Shown piece by piece: positions 8,852 through 17,937 of a DNA stretch of 64,000 nucleotides. The position numbers were made by a program, and so were the translations under genes. The stretch spans positions 1,860,001 to 1,924,000 of the forward strand of contig NZ_CP073760.1 in NCBI RefSeq assembly GCF_018399035.1. Direction: 5' to 3'. Under the pieces are notes generated by a model. The model did no database searches and had not been told where the DNA came from. It saw only the letters and a program-made list of their open reading frames with translations. Source of the stretch: Thiocapsa sp. (lineage in GTDB: Bacteria > Pseudomonadota > Gammaproteobacteria > Chromatiales > Chromatiaceae). Positions within the stretch are counted from its first letter, which is position 1, and each line of letters starts with the position of its first letter.

Positions 8852-11176
8852 ATGAGCGCACAACTCACCCAATCTCTGGCGACACTTCTCGGCGAGGTCG
8901 AACGACCCGGTAACTTCCACGCGACCGGTACCCTCGACATGCATCCGCCGCGCATCCAAGTCGAGGGCGTCGGCACCCTGTCGCTTCCGCTCCTGACCAC
9001 ACAGGCGGAAGCCATTGTCGCCCATGCGGAGCAGGCCCCTTACGGGCGCGGCACCGAGACCCTGGTGGACACCGGCGTGCGCCGGACCTGGCAGATCGAC
9101 GGCGCGCGCGTGACCATCTCGGGCAAGGCGTGGGCGCAGGATCTGGAGACCATGGTCGCCCGCGCAAAGACCGGGCTCGGCGTGAGCGGAACGGTCTCGG
9201 CCGAGCTCTACAAGCTCCTGGTCTACGACACCGGCAGCTTCTTCATCAGTCACCGCGACAGCGAGAAGGCGCCCGGCATGTTCGCCACTCTGGTGGTCGT
9301 CCTGCCTTCGGAGCACCGCGGCGGGGAGCTGCTGGTGCGTCATCGGGGTCGCGAGGTGCGCCTGGATCTGCGTCGGGACGAGCCCTCCGAGGTCGCCTTC
9401 GCGGCCTTCTATGCGGACTGTCTCCACGAGGTCCTGCCCGTCGTCTCGGGGTATCGACTGGCGCTCATCTACAACCTCATCCGCACCGGGGAGAATCAAC
9501 CGCTCGGACCGCCGGACTATGATCGCGAGCATCTATGGGCGGTGAAGCTGCTGCAGGCCTGGGGGACGCCCGCGGCCGGCGAATCGGGCGAGTCGGCCGA
9601 GCCGACCCTCACGAAACTCATCTATCCGCTGGAGCACGCCTACACCCCCGCCGAGATCGGGTTCGACCGGCTCAAAGGCGCCGATGCCGCCGCCGCGGGT
9701 CTCCTGGTCGGCGCGGCGCGGGAGGCCGATTGCGACCTCTATCTCGCACTGGTCTCGATCGAGGAATCCGGCTGGGCGGAGCACACCGGCGGCGGTTACT
9801 GGGGACATCACGACGAGGAGGATTTCGAGGTCGGCGAGGTCAACGAGAGCCAGCAGATCGTCGACACTTGGCGTCATCCGGACGGCAGCCATCCGGACCT
9901 GGGTCCGCTGCCCTTCGAGCTGGAGGAACTCTCCCCGCCCGGCGCCTTCGACGACCTGGAGCCCGAGGAGCTCGAGTTTCAGGAAGCCACCGGCAACGCT
10001 GGGGCCAGCTTCGACCGACTCTACCAACGCGCCGCCCTCGTCGTCTGGCCACGCACCCATCGCGCCGCCGTCCTCAGCCAAGGCGGATTGGAGGTCAGCG
10101 TCCCCTTCCTCGGCGAGCTGGTCCGGCAGTGGCAAGCGGCCGGTGCCGATCCGCAGGCGCCGCTCCGGGAGGAGGCGCACTCGCTCGCTGAACGGATTCG
10201 TATCGATTGGCCCGACGCGGACTGGGCCCGACGCAAGGCCAGTGCGGACGGCGCCGCTGCGGCCTACTTGCAGCACCTCACGACCTTGGGCGACCTCGCC
10301 GAGATCGACGCCTTTGCGGTTGGACCGATCGCGGCCGGCGCCTTCGGGCAAACCGACAATCCCGCACTCGTCGAGGCGCTGGCCGCCCTTACGCCCGAGC
10401 GTGCGCAGCGGCTGATCCACGACATCATCGCCGGGAACGCGAAGGCCCATCCGGTCGCCTGCGCCGATCTGCTCGCGCGCGCCGCGAACCGGATCATCGA
10501 GACCGGGACCGGGTCGGCCAAAACCTTGCGCCGGGCCGCCGACGCACTCGTGCACGCCCTCCCCGGCCGACGCGCCACGCAATCCCCTGTCGATGCCTAC
10601 CGGTATCTCGACGCATCGACGGGGACCGAGCCAACCGATGCCATGGTGGCGAATCTCCTGAGCGGTCTCGAGCACATCGCCCCCGATCTGGCGCGACGGG
10701 CCTTCGAGCATCTCTTGAAGCATCCCGAGCGCTACGATATCGACCGGGTCCTCTTGCCCGCAGCCCTCACCCTGCACACCGACGAGACCACCCGCGCGCG
10801 CCCCTCCGCACAAGCCTTGCGTGGGCTGGCGCTCGCACACCTGCGCCGACGCATCGCCGAACCCTTGGAACCCCCGTCCGACTGGCAACGGGCCAGCCAA
10901 GTGACCTGCACCTGCGCCAACTGCCAAGAGCTCAGCCGCTTCCTCGCCGATCCGACCCGACCGGAATGGGCCTTCCGAGCCGCTCAACGTCATCGCGATC
11001 ATGTCGCGGCCTCGGTGCGAACCGATGACTGCGATCTGGACCTGGTCACCGAGCGACGCGGCAATCCGCACACCCTGCGCTGCACGAAGAACCAAGCCAG
11101 CTATCTGCGCCGGGTCGTGCAGAGAGAGGGTGACTTGGCCCACTTGGCGCAACTCGGCGGAGTCCCCGAGCCCTGA
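8852..11176 (+). CDS. large 2-oxoglutarate/Fe(II)-dependent oxygenase
   Basis: 774 residues from the ATG at 8852; the frame extends upstream through a short (CCCCAT)n stretch that is unlikely to be coding. The N-terminal third is a prolyl-4-hydroxylase-like 2OG-Fe(II) oxygenase domain. The iron ligands appear to be His134 and Asp136 (ISHRDSEK) and His192 (DCLHEVLPV), and Arg202 in GYRLALIYN is the likely 2-oxoglutarate salt-bridge residue. The remaining 500 residues are helical, repeat-like and unassigned. A Cys cluster (CTCANC) near residues 688-693 and a late CTK could bind metal. Family enzymes hydroxylate proteins or small molecules; the substrate is unknown. The gene stands alone, divergent from the DUF2459-like gene. 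Confidence 0.82.
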   Translation: MSAQLTQSLATLLGEVERPGNFHATGTLDMHPPRIQVEGVGTLSLPLLTTQAEAIVAHAEQAPYGRGTETLVDTGVRRTWQIDGARVTISGKAWAQDLETMVARAKTGLGVSGTVSAELYKLLVYDTGSFFISHRDSEKAPGMFATLVVVLPSEHRGGELLVRHRGREVRLDLRRDEPSEVAFAAFYADCLHEVLPVVSGYRLALIYNLIRTGENQPLGPPDYDREHLWAVKLLQAWGTPAAGESGESAEPTLTKLIYPLEHAYTPAEIGFDRLKGADAAAAGLLVGAAREADCDLYLALVSIEESGWAEHTGGGYWGHHDEEDFEVGEVNESQQIVDTWRHPDGSHPDLGPLPFELEELSPPGAFDDLEPEELEFQEATGNAGASFDRLYQRAALVVWPRTHRAAVLSQGGLEVSVPFLGELVRQWQAAGADPQAPLREEAHSLAERIRIDWPDADWARRKASADGAAAAYLQHLTTLGDLAEIDAFAVGPIAAGAFGQTDNPALVEALAALTPERAQRLIHDIIAGNAKAHPVACADLLARAANRIIETGTGSAKTLRRAADALVHALPGRRATQSPVDAYRYLDASTGTEPTDAMVANLLSGLEHIAPDLARRAFEHLLKHPERYDIDRVLLPAALTLHTDETTRARPSAQALRGLALAHLRRRIAEPLEPPSDWQRASQVTCTCANCQELSRFLADPTRPEWAFRAAQRHRDHVAASVRTDDCDLDLVTERRGNPHTLRCTKNQASYLRRVVQREGDLAHLAQLGGVPEP

Positions 11177-11252
11177 CGACGCGTTCGGCTAGTTGGCTCC
11201 CCGCGACGGGGCATCGTCCGCCATCAAATCGATACGCCCGTCGCGTTCAACC

Positions 11253-12986
11253 TCAACCGGGCGCCTGATGCAGGGTGATCTGGGTGAAGGGGATCTCCCA
11301 GCCGTTGTCGTTGCAGGCATCGACCAGGATCCGCTGGATGGCGTGGCGGATCAGCGGCGTTTGGCGTGCGGCCTCGCCCGCCACATCGACATGGATTTCG
11401 TAGTCGAGCGATGAGGCTGCGGCCGACTGAAAATAGACCGCAACCGCCTTGATGTGCTCGCGCGGAATCAGATCGGGCAGACCCTGCTCGAGCTTCTCGC
11501 GCATCCGTTCGGGTACCTCGGTCGTGGCGATCGCCTGATGCCGATAATCGATCCCGAAGGTCGAGACGATGCGGAAACCCTCGGACAACCGGCGCGGGTT
11601 TAGACCCACGAAGACATCGGTCGGATAGACGATGTCCTCGCCGCCGAGCTCGCTGAGATGCACGGCGCTCGGGCTCTGTCGCGACACCTGCCCCATGCGC
11701 CCGTCCGCCAGCTCGACCCAGTCACCGGTTCGGGTCGGAAACCACTCCTCGTCTGCTCCGGCGGGCCGGGAATAGTGTCCGACCAACGCATTCACCGGGA
11801 TCTCTTGGAGACCCCCGTCGAGCCGCGGATTGACCAACCGCGCCCTGAAGCCGAGCACCTCGACCTTGAAGGGAAGTGCGTTGAACAGGATACGCTCGCC
11901 CTCTCTGACCGCGCCGATGTTCAGGACCAACCGCACGGTTTCGACCTGGCTCGGAAGCGTCTTGATGCTGGCCCAGGCCACCCCGATCAGGAAGATGATG
12001 ATGATGCCGAGCATGAACCAGTCGCCCGCCATGTTGAACACCAGCATCATCGCGATCAAGCCGCCCAGGACGCTGAAGACATGCAAAATCAATGCAGCCA
12101 GACGACTGCTGAACTTCGTTCGCGCCGTTCCCGCGGTCACTTTCGATGCTTGGAGCCGACCCACCAACGACGACAGATATCTGACCCCGAAGAACACCGC
12201 ACAGAAGGCACCGACGGCCAGGAGAAGATTGAGTCCGCGGGTCTGGAAGAAGCGCTTGGCGTAACCGGTTGTTTCGTCGAAAACGGACTGGCGCTGCGCG
12301 AGCCGATTCTCGAGCTGGATATCGAGCGCCGTGTAGCGGTTGGCGGTGTCGTCGGCGATGCGTTGCCAGTGGGTGAGCCGCTCTTCCAGCCGTGTCCGCA
12401 GGTCAACGGATGGCCCCTCGCCGAGGAGACGCTCCAAGCGCGCGACCGCTTTCTCGGCAAGCCCCTTACGCTCTTCCACCTGATTGAGCTCGGCTCGCAG
12501 ATCGCCGATGACGCGGGACTCGGCGGTCGCACTTTCCAACTCGGCAAGGATCGGCTTGAGCAGCTTGCTGAGCTCTTCCTGCCAATCAAAGGGTTGATCG
12601 ACCTCGTCGATAAAGGGCCGAAGATCGATCTCCAAGGCGAAGCGCTCAAACTGCAGGCGCTGCTCCTTGAGCTGTTCTCGGAGCTCGCGAAGATCGTCGC
12701 CGAGCGCCTGTCTGGTCACATCGTCCTCGGCCGCAATCAGCCGGCGTTGCGTCTCCGCCACCTGTTGTTCTTGGCTCGACAATGCCTTGTGCAGTGCTTC
12801 GAGCGATTGGAGCGAGGTGGTGTCCTGAGTCTCCAACAGCGTCGCGAAGGGGGATGACTCGGGTCGAGAGACGTCCGAGAGAGCATCGGGTGTCGGGTCT
12901 TGGGCAGGCGACGGCAACGGCAGGACAAGAAGAAGTAGGATGGCCGCAGCCGCAAAGATTCGGAGTGTCGTTGTGTATCGGTGCAT
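11253..12986 (-). CDS. MscS-like membrane protein with long periplasmic coiled coil
   Basis: 577 residues from the ATG at 12986 with a GAGG site 5 nt upstream. A signal peptide (residues 1-28, ending PSPAQ) is followed by about 200 residues of Glu/Gln/Leu/Arg-rich coiled coil. Three hydrophobic segments come next: GLNLLLAVGAFCAVFFGV, LHVFSVLGGLIAMMLVF and FMLGIIIIFLIGVAW. The C-terminal half has a beta-rich section (GERILFNALPFKVEVLGF) and an alpha/beta tail like MscS-family channels. The canonical Gly/Ala pore helix is not clearly present, so it may be a divergent mechanosensitive channel or a structural relative. Neighbours give no operon context. Confidence 0.72.
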   Translation of the reverse strand: MHRYTTTLRIFAAAAILLLLVLPLPSPAQDPTPDALSDVSRPESSPFATLLETQDTTSLQSLEALHKALSSQEQQVAETQRRLIAAEDDVTRQALGDDLRELREQLKEQRLQFERFALEIDLRPFIDEVDQPFDWQEELSKLLKPILAELESATAESRVIGDLRAELNQVEERKGLAEKAVARLERLLGEGPSVDLRTRLEERLTHWQRIADDTANRYTALDIQLENRLAQRQSVFDETTGYAKRFFQTRGLNLLLAVGAFCAVFFGVRYLSSLVGRLQASKVTAGTARTKFSSRLAALILHVFSVLGGLIAMMLVFNMAGDWFMLGIIIIFLIGVAWASIKTLPSQVETVRLVLNIGAVREGERILFNALPFKVEVLGFRARLVNPRLDGGLQEIPVNALVGHYSRPAGADEEWFPTRTGDWVELADGRMGQVSRQSPSAVHLSELGGEDIVYPTDVFVGLNPRRLSEGFRIVSTFGIDYRHQAIATTEVPERMREKLEQGLPDLIPREHIKAVAVYFQSAAASSLDYEIHVDVAGEAARQTPLIRHAIQRILVDACNDNGWEIPFTQITLHQAPG

Positions 12987-13216
12987 GGTACCTCGCTGGT
13001 TGAGCCTAAGTGGCAATGCGCGACGCCGCTCGGTCGTCGGCGAGCACGTCGTCGAGCCAGTCGAGCATCCGTTGATGAAAGAGCGATCGTCCCAGCATCG
13101 CGCAATCATCGTCGGCACACTCGGCCGCGAGAAAGCGCGCGCGAGTCTTCGGGATTCGATTTGACGAAGCTCTCCTTTTCGTCTTTCGTCAAGAGCTTCT
13201 TCCACAAAGAAATCTA

Positions 13217-13783
13217 GGTTACCGTTCGCTGCATCCGTTTCGCGATGCGGTGCGCTCCTCGCGCAGCAAGGTGGTGACCTGTTTGGGGCTGGAGTGGATC
13301 TGCATGGCGTTGTTGGTACCCGTACCCTGGAGCGAGCGTTCTTGGGCGCTGCCCTTTCTCACCCGCTTGGCGCCGTCGAAACGGGCCGACGAGGCGGCCG
13401 GGCAGCGCCATCGCACGGTCGTGGAGCTGACCATCGGGATGGTCTGGCTGGTCTCGCGCTGGCTGGAGCAACGACGCTGGATCCTGCTCGGCGACGGCAG
13501 CTACTCCTGCATCCAACTGGGGTGGGAAGTGCTGGCTGCGCAAGCAACCCTGGTCACGCGCCTGCGCCTGGATGCACGCCTGTTCGCCTTTCCCGAGCCG
13601 GTGCCCGCCGGGCGGCGCGGTCCCAAGCCGAAGAAAGGCGGCGTGCCGGCCAAGCTCGCCACGCGCGAGGAAGAGACGCGCAGCCGGGGCGAGGAGGTCG
13701 CGATTCAATGGTACGGGCAGCCCAAGACGCTGCGCCTGCTCGGCGAGGTGTGTCCGTGGCACGCCCCGGCGGCGACCGCCTAG
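13217..13783 (+). pseudogene. transposase fragment, IS4/IS701-like DDE type
   Basis: The frame starts right after a stop codon (13214-13216) with YRSLHPFRDAVRSSRS and continues through WALPFLTRLAPS, LLGDGSYSC and a KPKKGG basic stretch. These match the middle of DDE transposases of the IS4/IS701 superfamily: WALPFL and the GDGSY strand with an expected catalytic Asp. The N-terminal part and the C-terminal catalytic Glu region are missing, and no terminal inverted repeats were found, so this is a dead remnant. It abuts the promoter side of the MscS-like gene and is followed by a composite palindromic repeat. Confidence 0.75.
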
Positions 13784-13824
13784 ATTCGCCAAAGTCGAGT
13801 TGAACTCATTTTACCTGCTGCACC

Positions 13825-13910
13825 TAAACCGCGCCCGGTGCGGTATGCGTCATGTGTTGGAGTGGATCGGCCGCGCCAGCTCCGACGACTGTCGGAGCTG
13901 GCGCGGTTTA
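13825..13910 (-). repeat. palindromic element, subtype B (reverse)
   Basis: 86 bp, TAAACCGCGCC ... GGCGCGGTTTA. Read on the minus strand it contains GGCCGATCC and a CATACCGCAC segment shared with 2623-2707 and 59522-59606. It forms a composite with the next copy, 23 nt away. Confidence 0.9.
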
Positions 13911-13933
13911 GAGTATTCAAAAATATTAAATTT

Positions 13934-14017
13934 TAAACCGCGTCTCCAAAAAGGTCGGAAAAATCCTTGAGCCCGACACAACATGAAAATAACGCATGTC
14001 GCTCTGGACGCGGTTTA
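13934..14017 (+). repeat. palindromic element, subtype A (forward)
   Basis: 84 bp, TAAACCGCGTC ... GACGCGGTTTA. The right part (ACGCATGTCGCTCTGG) is shared with 54229-54313 and 26034-26118. It lies between the transposase remnant and the antitoxin gene. Confidence 0.9.
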
Positions 14018-14027
14018 ACGTTGCAAA

Positions 14028-14345
14028 TCAGCCGCCTGAGGTACGAGCGTCGCCTGAATTTGCCCTGTTAGCTGTGGTATCGTAGAGGCTGCCGGACGCG
14101 TATCTGTGAAGGATACTGGCAACAAAAATCTGGTAAGGAATACCAGCCTCAAGAGCCCTTCTCTGAAGCACAGACAAGTCACGCTCCGACATCCTTATCT
14201 TGATCTCCTTCTCACGCTCGACTGTCGTGGCGGCCGCTTGTTCCAGAAATTTCTTCCGTGCAGGGGACATCTCTGAGCCAAATTCTCCGGCGTCATACGC
14301 GTCCAATAGTTCCTGCTCTTCTTCGTTGAGATGGTCACTGGTCAT
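14028..14345 (-). CDS. antitoxin, BrnA/CopG-like
   Basis: 105 residues. The acidic N-terminal half (NEEEQELLDAYDAGEF) is followed by a KEIKIRMSERDLSVLQRRALEAGIPYQIFVASILHRY segment that looks like a ribbon-helix-helix DNA-binding motif. That arrangement suits a type II antitoxin that neutralises its toxin and represses the shared promoter. It follows the toxin gene with a 4-nt overlap (toxin stop, antitoxin ATG), the toxin-first order known for BrnT-BrnA. Assignment rests on the motif and the gene pairing; the exact family is uncertain. Its base composition is lower in GC than the flanking core genes. Confidence 0.7.
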   Translation of the reverse strand: MTSDHLNEEEQELLDAYDAGEFGSEMSPARKKFLEQAAATTVEREKEIKIRMSERDLSVLQRRALEAGIPYQIFVASILHRYASGSLYDTTANRANSGDARTSGG

Positions 14346-14620
14346 TTCTTATCTCCGAGATAGTGTTTAGTCGCTTTTCGGCTTGGTATCACGGTTTTAA
14401 GGAAGATTTCTTGATCGTTCTCTACGTAAGGGACCAAATATGCATAACCTTCGACTGCGACAACCAAAACCCGTTGGTGTGAATATTTCACTGTGTTCGG
14501 ATGTGCCATGTCATCCAACAATCCACCCGAACGCAAGCAAAACACAATATCCTCGAACGAAATGCCTCGGTTCTCGATGATTTCGCGATTCTTCTCTGGG
14601 TTCCAGCTAATAGGCTTCAT
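14342..14620 (-). CDS. toxin, BrnT-like
   Basis: 92 residues from the ATG at 14620, chosen because the family-like sequence starts there (MKPISWNPEKNREI); the longer frame upstream is non-homologous filler. The pattern W-N-P-E-K-N ... RGISFEDIVF, a central KYSHQRVLVVAVEGYAYLVPY strand region and a late KTVIPSRKATKHY segment resemble BrnT-type ribonuclease toxins. BrnT proteins cleave RNA and are held in check by BrnA. The gene is AT-richer than its neighbours and sits among a transposase remnant and repeats, so horizontal acquisition is likely. Whether it is active is unknown. Confidence 0.7.
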   Translation of the reverse strand: MKPISWNPEKNREIIENRGISFEDIVFCLRSGGLLDDMAHPNTVKYSHQRVLVVAVEGYAYLVPYVENDQEIFLKTVIPSRKATKHYLGDKK

Positions 14621-15290
14621 GCTTGGAGTCGTGGCGCTTACTTTAGCGGGAAAAAGGGGGCCGGATGACCGCGGGTGATTGCTCACCGGCCATCCTGCCG
14701 CACTTCGTTGCCTTCGCTTGGCAGTACCTGACGCTGTGCTCTCTTCGCTCCCACCAGCCAGACGCCGCGCCGGTGAGCCTGGACCTTTTCTTACGCGACG
14801 CCCGCGCCGCGTCCCTCGCCAGGAGCCGATGAGCCCTCCCAGGTTCCCGGGCAACCCTTGCGTACATGCCCTGCTCTTCACCCCCGGCGGATCACCCGCA
14901 TCAAGCGATACGATGCAACTGATGTTGCCTTCCGCGATCCGTAAGACGTCGGCTCCGCATCTGAATCTTTCGAGGCTCAATCACCCGGCCTGCAAGCCCC
15001 CTGTGTACGCTCCGAAGCTGGGATCGGGCCTTGCTCGTAACTCCGGCCATCGTGGCACGTGGCGCAGAGCGCCACGGGGCATGCGTGACACCGCAGAGCG
15101 GATGTCACGAGCGCCTGTTGTTTTGGGTGGCCGGTCTTACGAGCGAGGCCCCGCCCAGGCTCGCCATGAGAACGGCGCGCCGTCGAACTGGAACCGTTAG
15201 CGTGGCCGGATCAAGCATCAATAGCCTCCACAACCCGCAGGCGCCTTCCCTTCCGTCCTGCTCTCAACCGATTCAGTCAAAGCGGTTCTC
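14621..15290. other. 670 bp without a convincing gene
   Basis: Several short frames cross this stretch on both strands, but none shows a recognisable domain, hydrophobic pattern or good start. The composition (frequent GGCAC, short inverted repeats such as GGCGC..GCGCC near 15060-15080) suggests a degraded mobile element or structured RNA remnant. It lies between the toxin gene and a core envelope gene. I could not identify it. Confidence 0.4.
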
Positions 15291-15761
15291 TCACGGCTCG
15301 ATCCCCAGCGCCGCCCGTAAGCTCGCAGCATCACCGATGAATTGCACGCTCGTGATACTGCCCCCTTCGGACGCGATCAGGGTCGCCTTTCCGGCCTCGC
15401 GCGGCAGCATGGCGGTCTCCTCGGCTTCGCGTCCCAGCAGCATGGGATAGGGCCGCTTGCGCATCTTGGGCAGGGCGATCATCGAGGTGACCATGCCGGG
15501 CATGGCGCTGATGTCGGAGATGTATTGGATGCCGGCCGCGGAGAGCGAATCGGCGGTTTGGTCCGCCAGCGCGGTCTCGACGAGGGCGGAGACCTCGCGC
15601 TCTGCGCTGAAGATCAGCAGAGAGGTGTTCGCGTCGACGGTCCGGGTTGTGTCGTGTTGGTCCTGCAGGGTCAGGACGGGCATGGGTGCGCCGGTCTCGA
15701 ACGAGGCAGCGGACACGAAGGCGGGAAACAGGATCGGGATCAGGAACACGCGTAACGGCAT
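15291..15761 (-). CDS. small exported protein of unknown function
   Basis: 156 residues from the ATG at 15761. It starts with a clear signal peptide (VFLIPILFPAFVSA, cleavage near residue 18-19). The mature part has alternating strands and helices: PMPVLTLQDQHD, TSLLIFSAEREV, and late GKATLIASEGGSITSVQFIG. This vaguely recalls thioredoxin-fold YtfJ-like periplasmic proteins, though no CxxC is present. It is divergent from the glutaminase gene. The function is unknown; exported location is the safest statement. Confidence 0.65.
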   Translation of the reverse strand: MPLRVFLIPILFPAFVSAASFETGAPMPVLTLQDQHDTTRTVDANTSLLIFSAEREVSALVETALADQTADSLSAAGIQYISDISAMPGMVTSMIALPKMRKRPYPMLLGREAEETAMLPREAGKATLIASEGGSITSVQFIGDAASLRAALGIEP

Positions 15762-15994
15762 CTGGCAAGACCTCGTTAAATCAAGTGTACGAAGACGGGT
15801 GTTGATCGGGTCGACGCGGATCCGCGACGCCGGTGCCTCTCGGGTGCGAGCGACAGGTCGGGATCGGCGACTTGCAGTCTGCATCCTACGTGGGCATAAA
15901 ATCCAGCAGGTCGACGCTGTCTCGACGACCCGCGATTCTGCGCTCGGTCTGCGCTTGTCTGCATTCCCTTTCCGAACACCTCTCAGGAGTCTCC

Positions 15995-17839
15995 ATGGAT
16001 CAGCGGGCCTTCCAGTTCTCTCCGGTTCAGCGTTATCTCGACCGTATCCATGAAGAGTTGCTCGACCTGAGCGAGGGCGCCGTCGCCGATTACATCCCGG
16101 AGCTGACCCGCGCCGATCCATCCTGGCTCGGGATCGCGATGGTCACGGTCGACGGGCATGTCTACCAGGTCGGCGACTCGCGTCGGAGCTTTACCATTCA
16201 ATCGATCTCCAAGGCGGTGACCTACGGTCTGGCGCTGGAAGATCGCGGGCTCAACCAGGTTCTGAGCAAGGTCGGCGTCGAGCCCTCGGGCGAGGCGTTC
16301 AACTCGATCAGCTTGGAGCCCGGCACCGGGCGTCCCATGAACCCGATGATCAATGCGGGCGCCATCGCGACCACGGGCCTGATCGCGAGCACACCCGATG
16401 CCCCGCCGATGCAGCGGATTCTCGACGCCTTCGGGCGTTACACCGGCCGGCCGATGGAGATCGACGAGACGGTGTACCGCTCCGAAAGCGACACCGGTCA
16501 CCGCAACCGGGCGATCGCGCACCTCTTGCTCGGTTACGGGATCCTCGATCGTACGCCCGAGGAGGTGGTCGATCTGTATTTTCGGCAGTGCTCCATCCTG
16601 GTGACCGCCCGGGATCTGGCGATGATCGGCGCCTGTCTGGCCAACAACGGGGTGAATCCGGTGACCGGCGTCGTCGCGCTGCAGTCGCGGTATGTCGAGA
16701 AGGTGCTGAGCGTCATGAGCACCTGCGGCATGTACGACTTTTCGGGCGCTTGGATCTTCAACGTGGGCATGCCGGCGAAGAGCGGCGTGGGCGGCGGGAT
16801 CACGGCGGTGCTGCCCGGACAGTTCGGTCTCGGGGTCTTCTCGCCGCGTCTGGACGCCAAGGGCAACAGTGTGCGCGGCATCGAGGCGTGCAAGCGGCTG
16901 TCCAAGGATTTCAGTCTGCACCTCTTCCATGTCGCACGCTCGACCTCCGCCACCGTCATGCGTCAGGTCTACGACTGCGCCAAGCGCACCTCGCGCCGCC
17001 GTCGCAACGCGGCGGAGCTTGCCGTACTCGCGGAGCAAGGGCATCGCATCCGCGTCTACGAGCTGCAGGGAGAGCTGTTGTTCGGCAGTGCCGAATCGGT
17101 CGGCGTGGAGATCCTCTCCGAGCTCGCCGGCATCGACTATCTGGTTATCGATCTCAAGCGCGTCATCGGGACCGACCGCGCGTCAATCCTGGTCCTGGGC
17201 GAGCTTGCGGGGCGGATCGCAACCGAGGGCAAGCATCTCTTCTTCACGGATTGCAAGAACCTCTATCGCTTTCGCAAACATCTGCTCGGCGAATCGGCCG
17301 GCACGCAGGAGCCCAGACAGGAGCCAGGCCCGCTGCATTTCGAGGATGCCGATCACGCGGTGGAGTGGTGCGAAAATCAACTGATCGCCGAGGCCGAGAC
17401 CACCGGGACCGCCGCCTCGGTCCAGGATCTCGGCGCGCAGTATCTCTGCTCGGGCATGACGAGCGCCGAGCTCGAGGAGCTTCGCGCCTCGGGCGAAGAG
17501 CGCACGTTCGCGGCCGGCAATGGCATCTTCAGGGCCGGGGATGCGGCCGAGTCCATGTATTTTATCTTCAGCGGCGAGGTGGAGGTCTGGATCGACTCGG
17601 GTTCGGGCCACCACCTGAGACTCTCGACGCTGGGACCGGGCATGGTCTTCGGCGAGGTCGCCTTCATGAATCAGAAACGCCGAACCGCCAACGTATCCGC
17701 CGCAATCGAGACGCAGTGTCTGGAGCTGCGTTTCGAGTCCATCCGGGAGGCGCTGCGGATCAAGATGCTCATGAACATGGCGAGCCACTTCGCGAACAAG
17801 ATCGAGCGCGACACCCAATTGATCCAACAGCTCGGTTGA
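15995..17839 (+). CDS. glsA: glutaminase A fused to STAS and cyclic-nucleotide-binding domains
   Basis: 614 residues from the ATG at 15995 with AGGAG 7 nt upstream. Residues about 1-310 are a serine-dependent glutaminase: the SxxK motif is S70-ISK73 in FTIQSISKAV, with NPMINAGAIA and the later GVGGGITAVLPG segment. Residues about 350-460 look like a STAS domain (VYELQGELLFGSAESVGVEI ...). Residues about 490-600 are a cNMP-binding beta-roll with FRAGDAAESMYFIFSGEVEV and GPGMVFGEVAFM. It hydrolyses glutamine to glutamate and ammonia, probably under control of a nucleotide ligand and a STAS-mediated interaction. The fused architecture is the noteworthy part; single-domain glutaminases are about 310 residues. 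Confidence 0.92.
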   Translation: MDQRAFQFSPVQRYLDRIHEELLDLSEGAVADYIPELTRADPSWLGIAMVTVDGHVYQVGDSRRSFTIQSISKAVTYGLALEDRGLNQVLSKVGVEPSGEAFNSISLEPGTGRPMNPMINAGAIATTGLIASTPDAPPMQRILDAFGRYTGRPMEIDETVYRSESDTGHRNRAIAHLLLGYGILDRTPEEVVDLYFRQCSILVTARDLAMIGACLANNGVNPVTGVVALQSRYVEKVLSVMSTCGMYDFSGAWIFNVGMPAKSGVGGGITAVLPGQFGLGVFSPRLDAKGNSVRGIEACKRLSKDFSLHLFHVARSTSATVMRQVYDCAKRTSRRRRNAAELAVLAEQGHRIRVYELQGELLFGSAESVGVEILSELAGIDYLVIDLKRVIGTDRASILVLGELAGRIATEGKHLFFTDCKNLYRFRKHLLGESAGTQEPRQEPGPLHFEDADHAVEWCENQLIAEAETTGTAASVQDLGAQYLCSGMTSAELEELRASGEERTFAAGNGIFRAGDAAESMYFIFSGEVEVWIDSGSGHHLRLSTLGPGMVFGEVAFMNQKRRTANVSAAIETQCLELRFESIREALRIKMLMNMASHFANKIERDTQLIQQLG

Positions 17840-17937
17840 CGGCACTCGAGCGCATCGGCAAGGGCGCGTCAGGCAGATGTTGTGCGCCCGATCGTCGGCA
17901 CAACCTCGGCGCTTCTTGATTTCCCGGTCCGGCGGTG

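Noticed and set aside
13161..13199. TTGACGAA/TTCGTCAA and GAAGCTCT/AGAGCTTC overlapping inverted repeats upstream of the MscS-like gene
   Set aside because: The two pairings exclude each other and abut a transposase remnant; could be a transposon end or operator, but evidence is too thin.
14643..15200. Several frames on both strands in the 670-bp gap
   Set aside because: Composition is typical of random high-GC frames, with no domain, signal or RBS.
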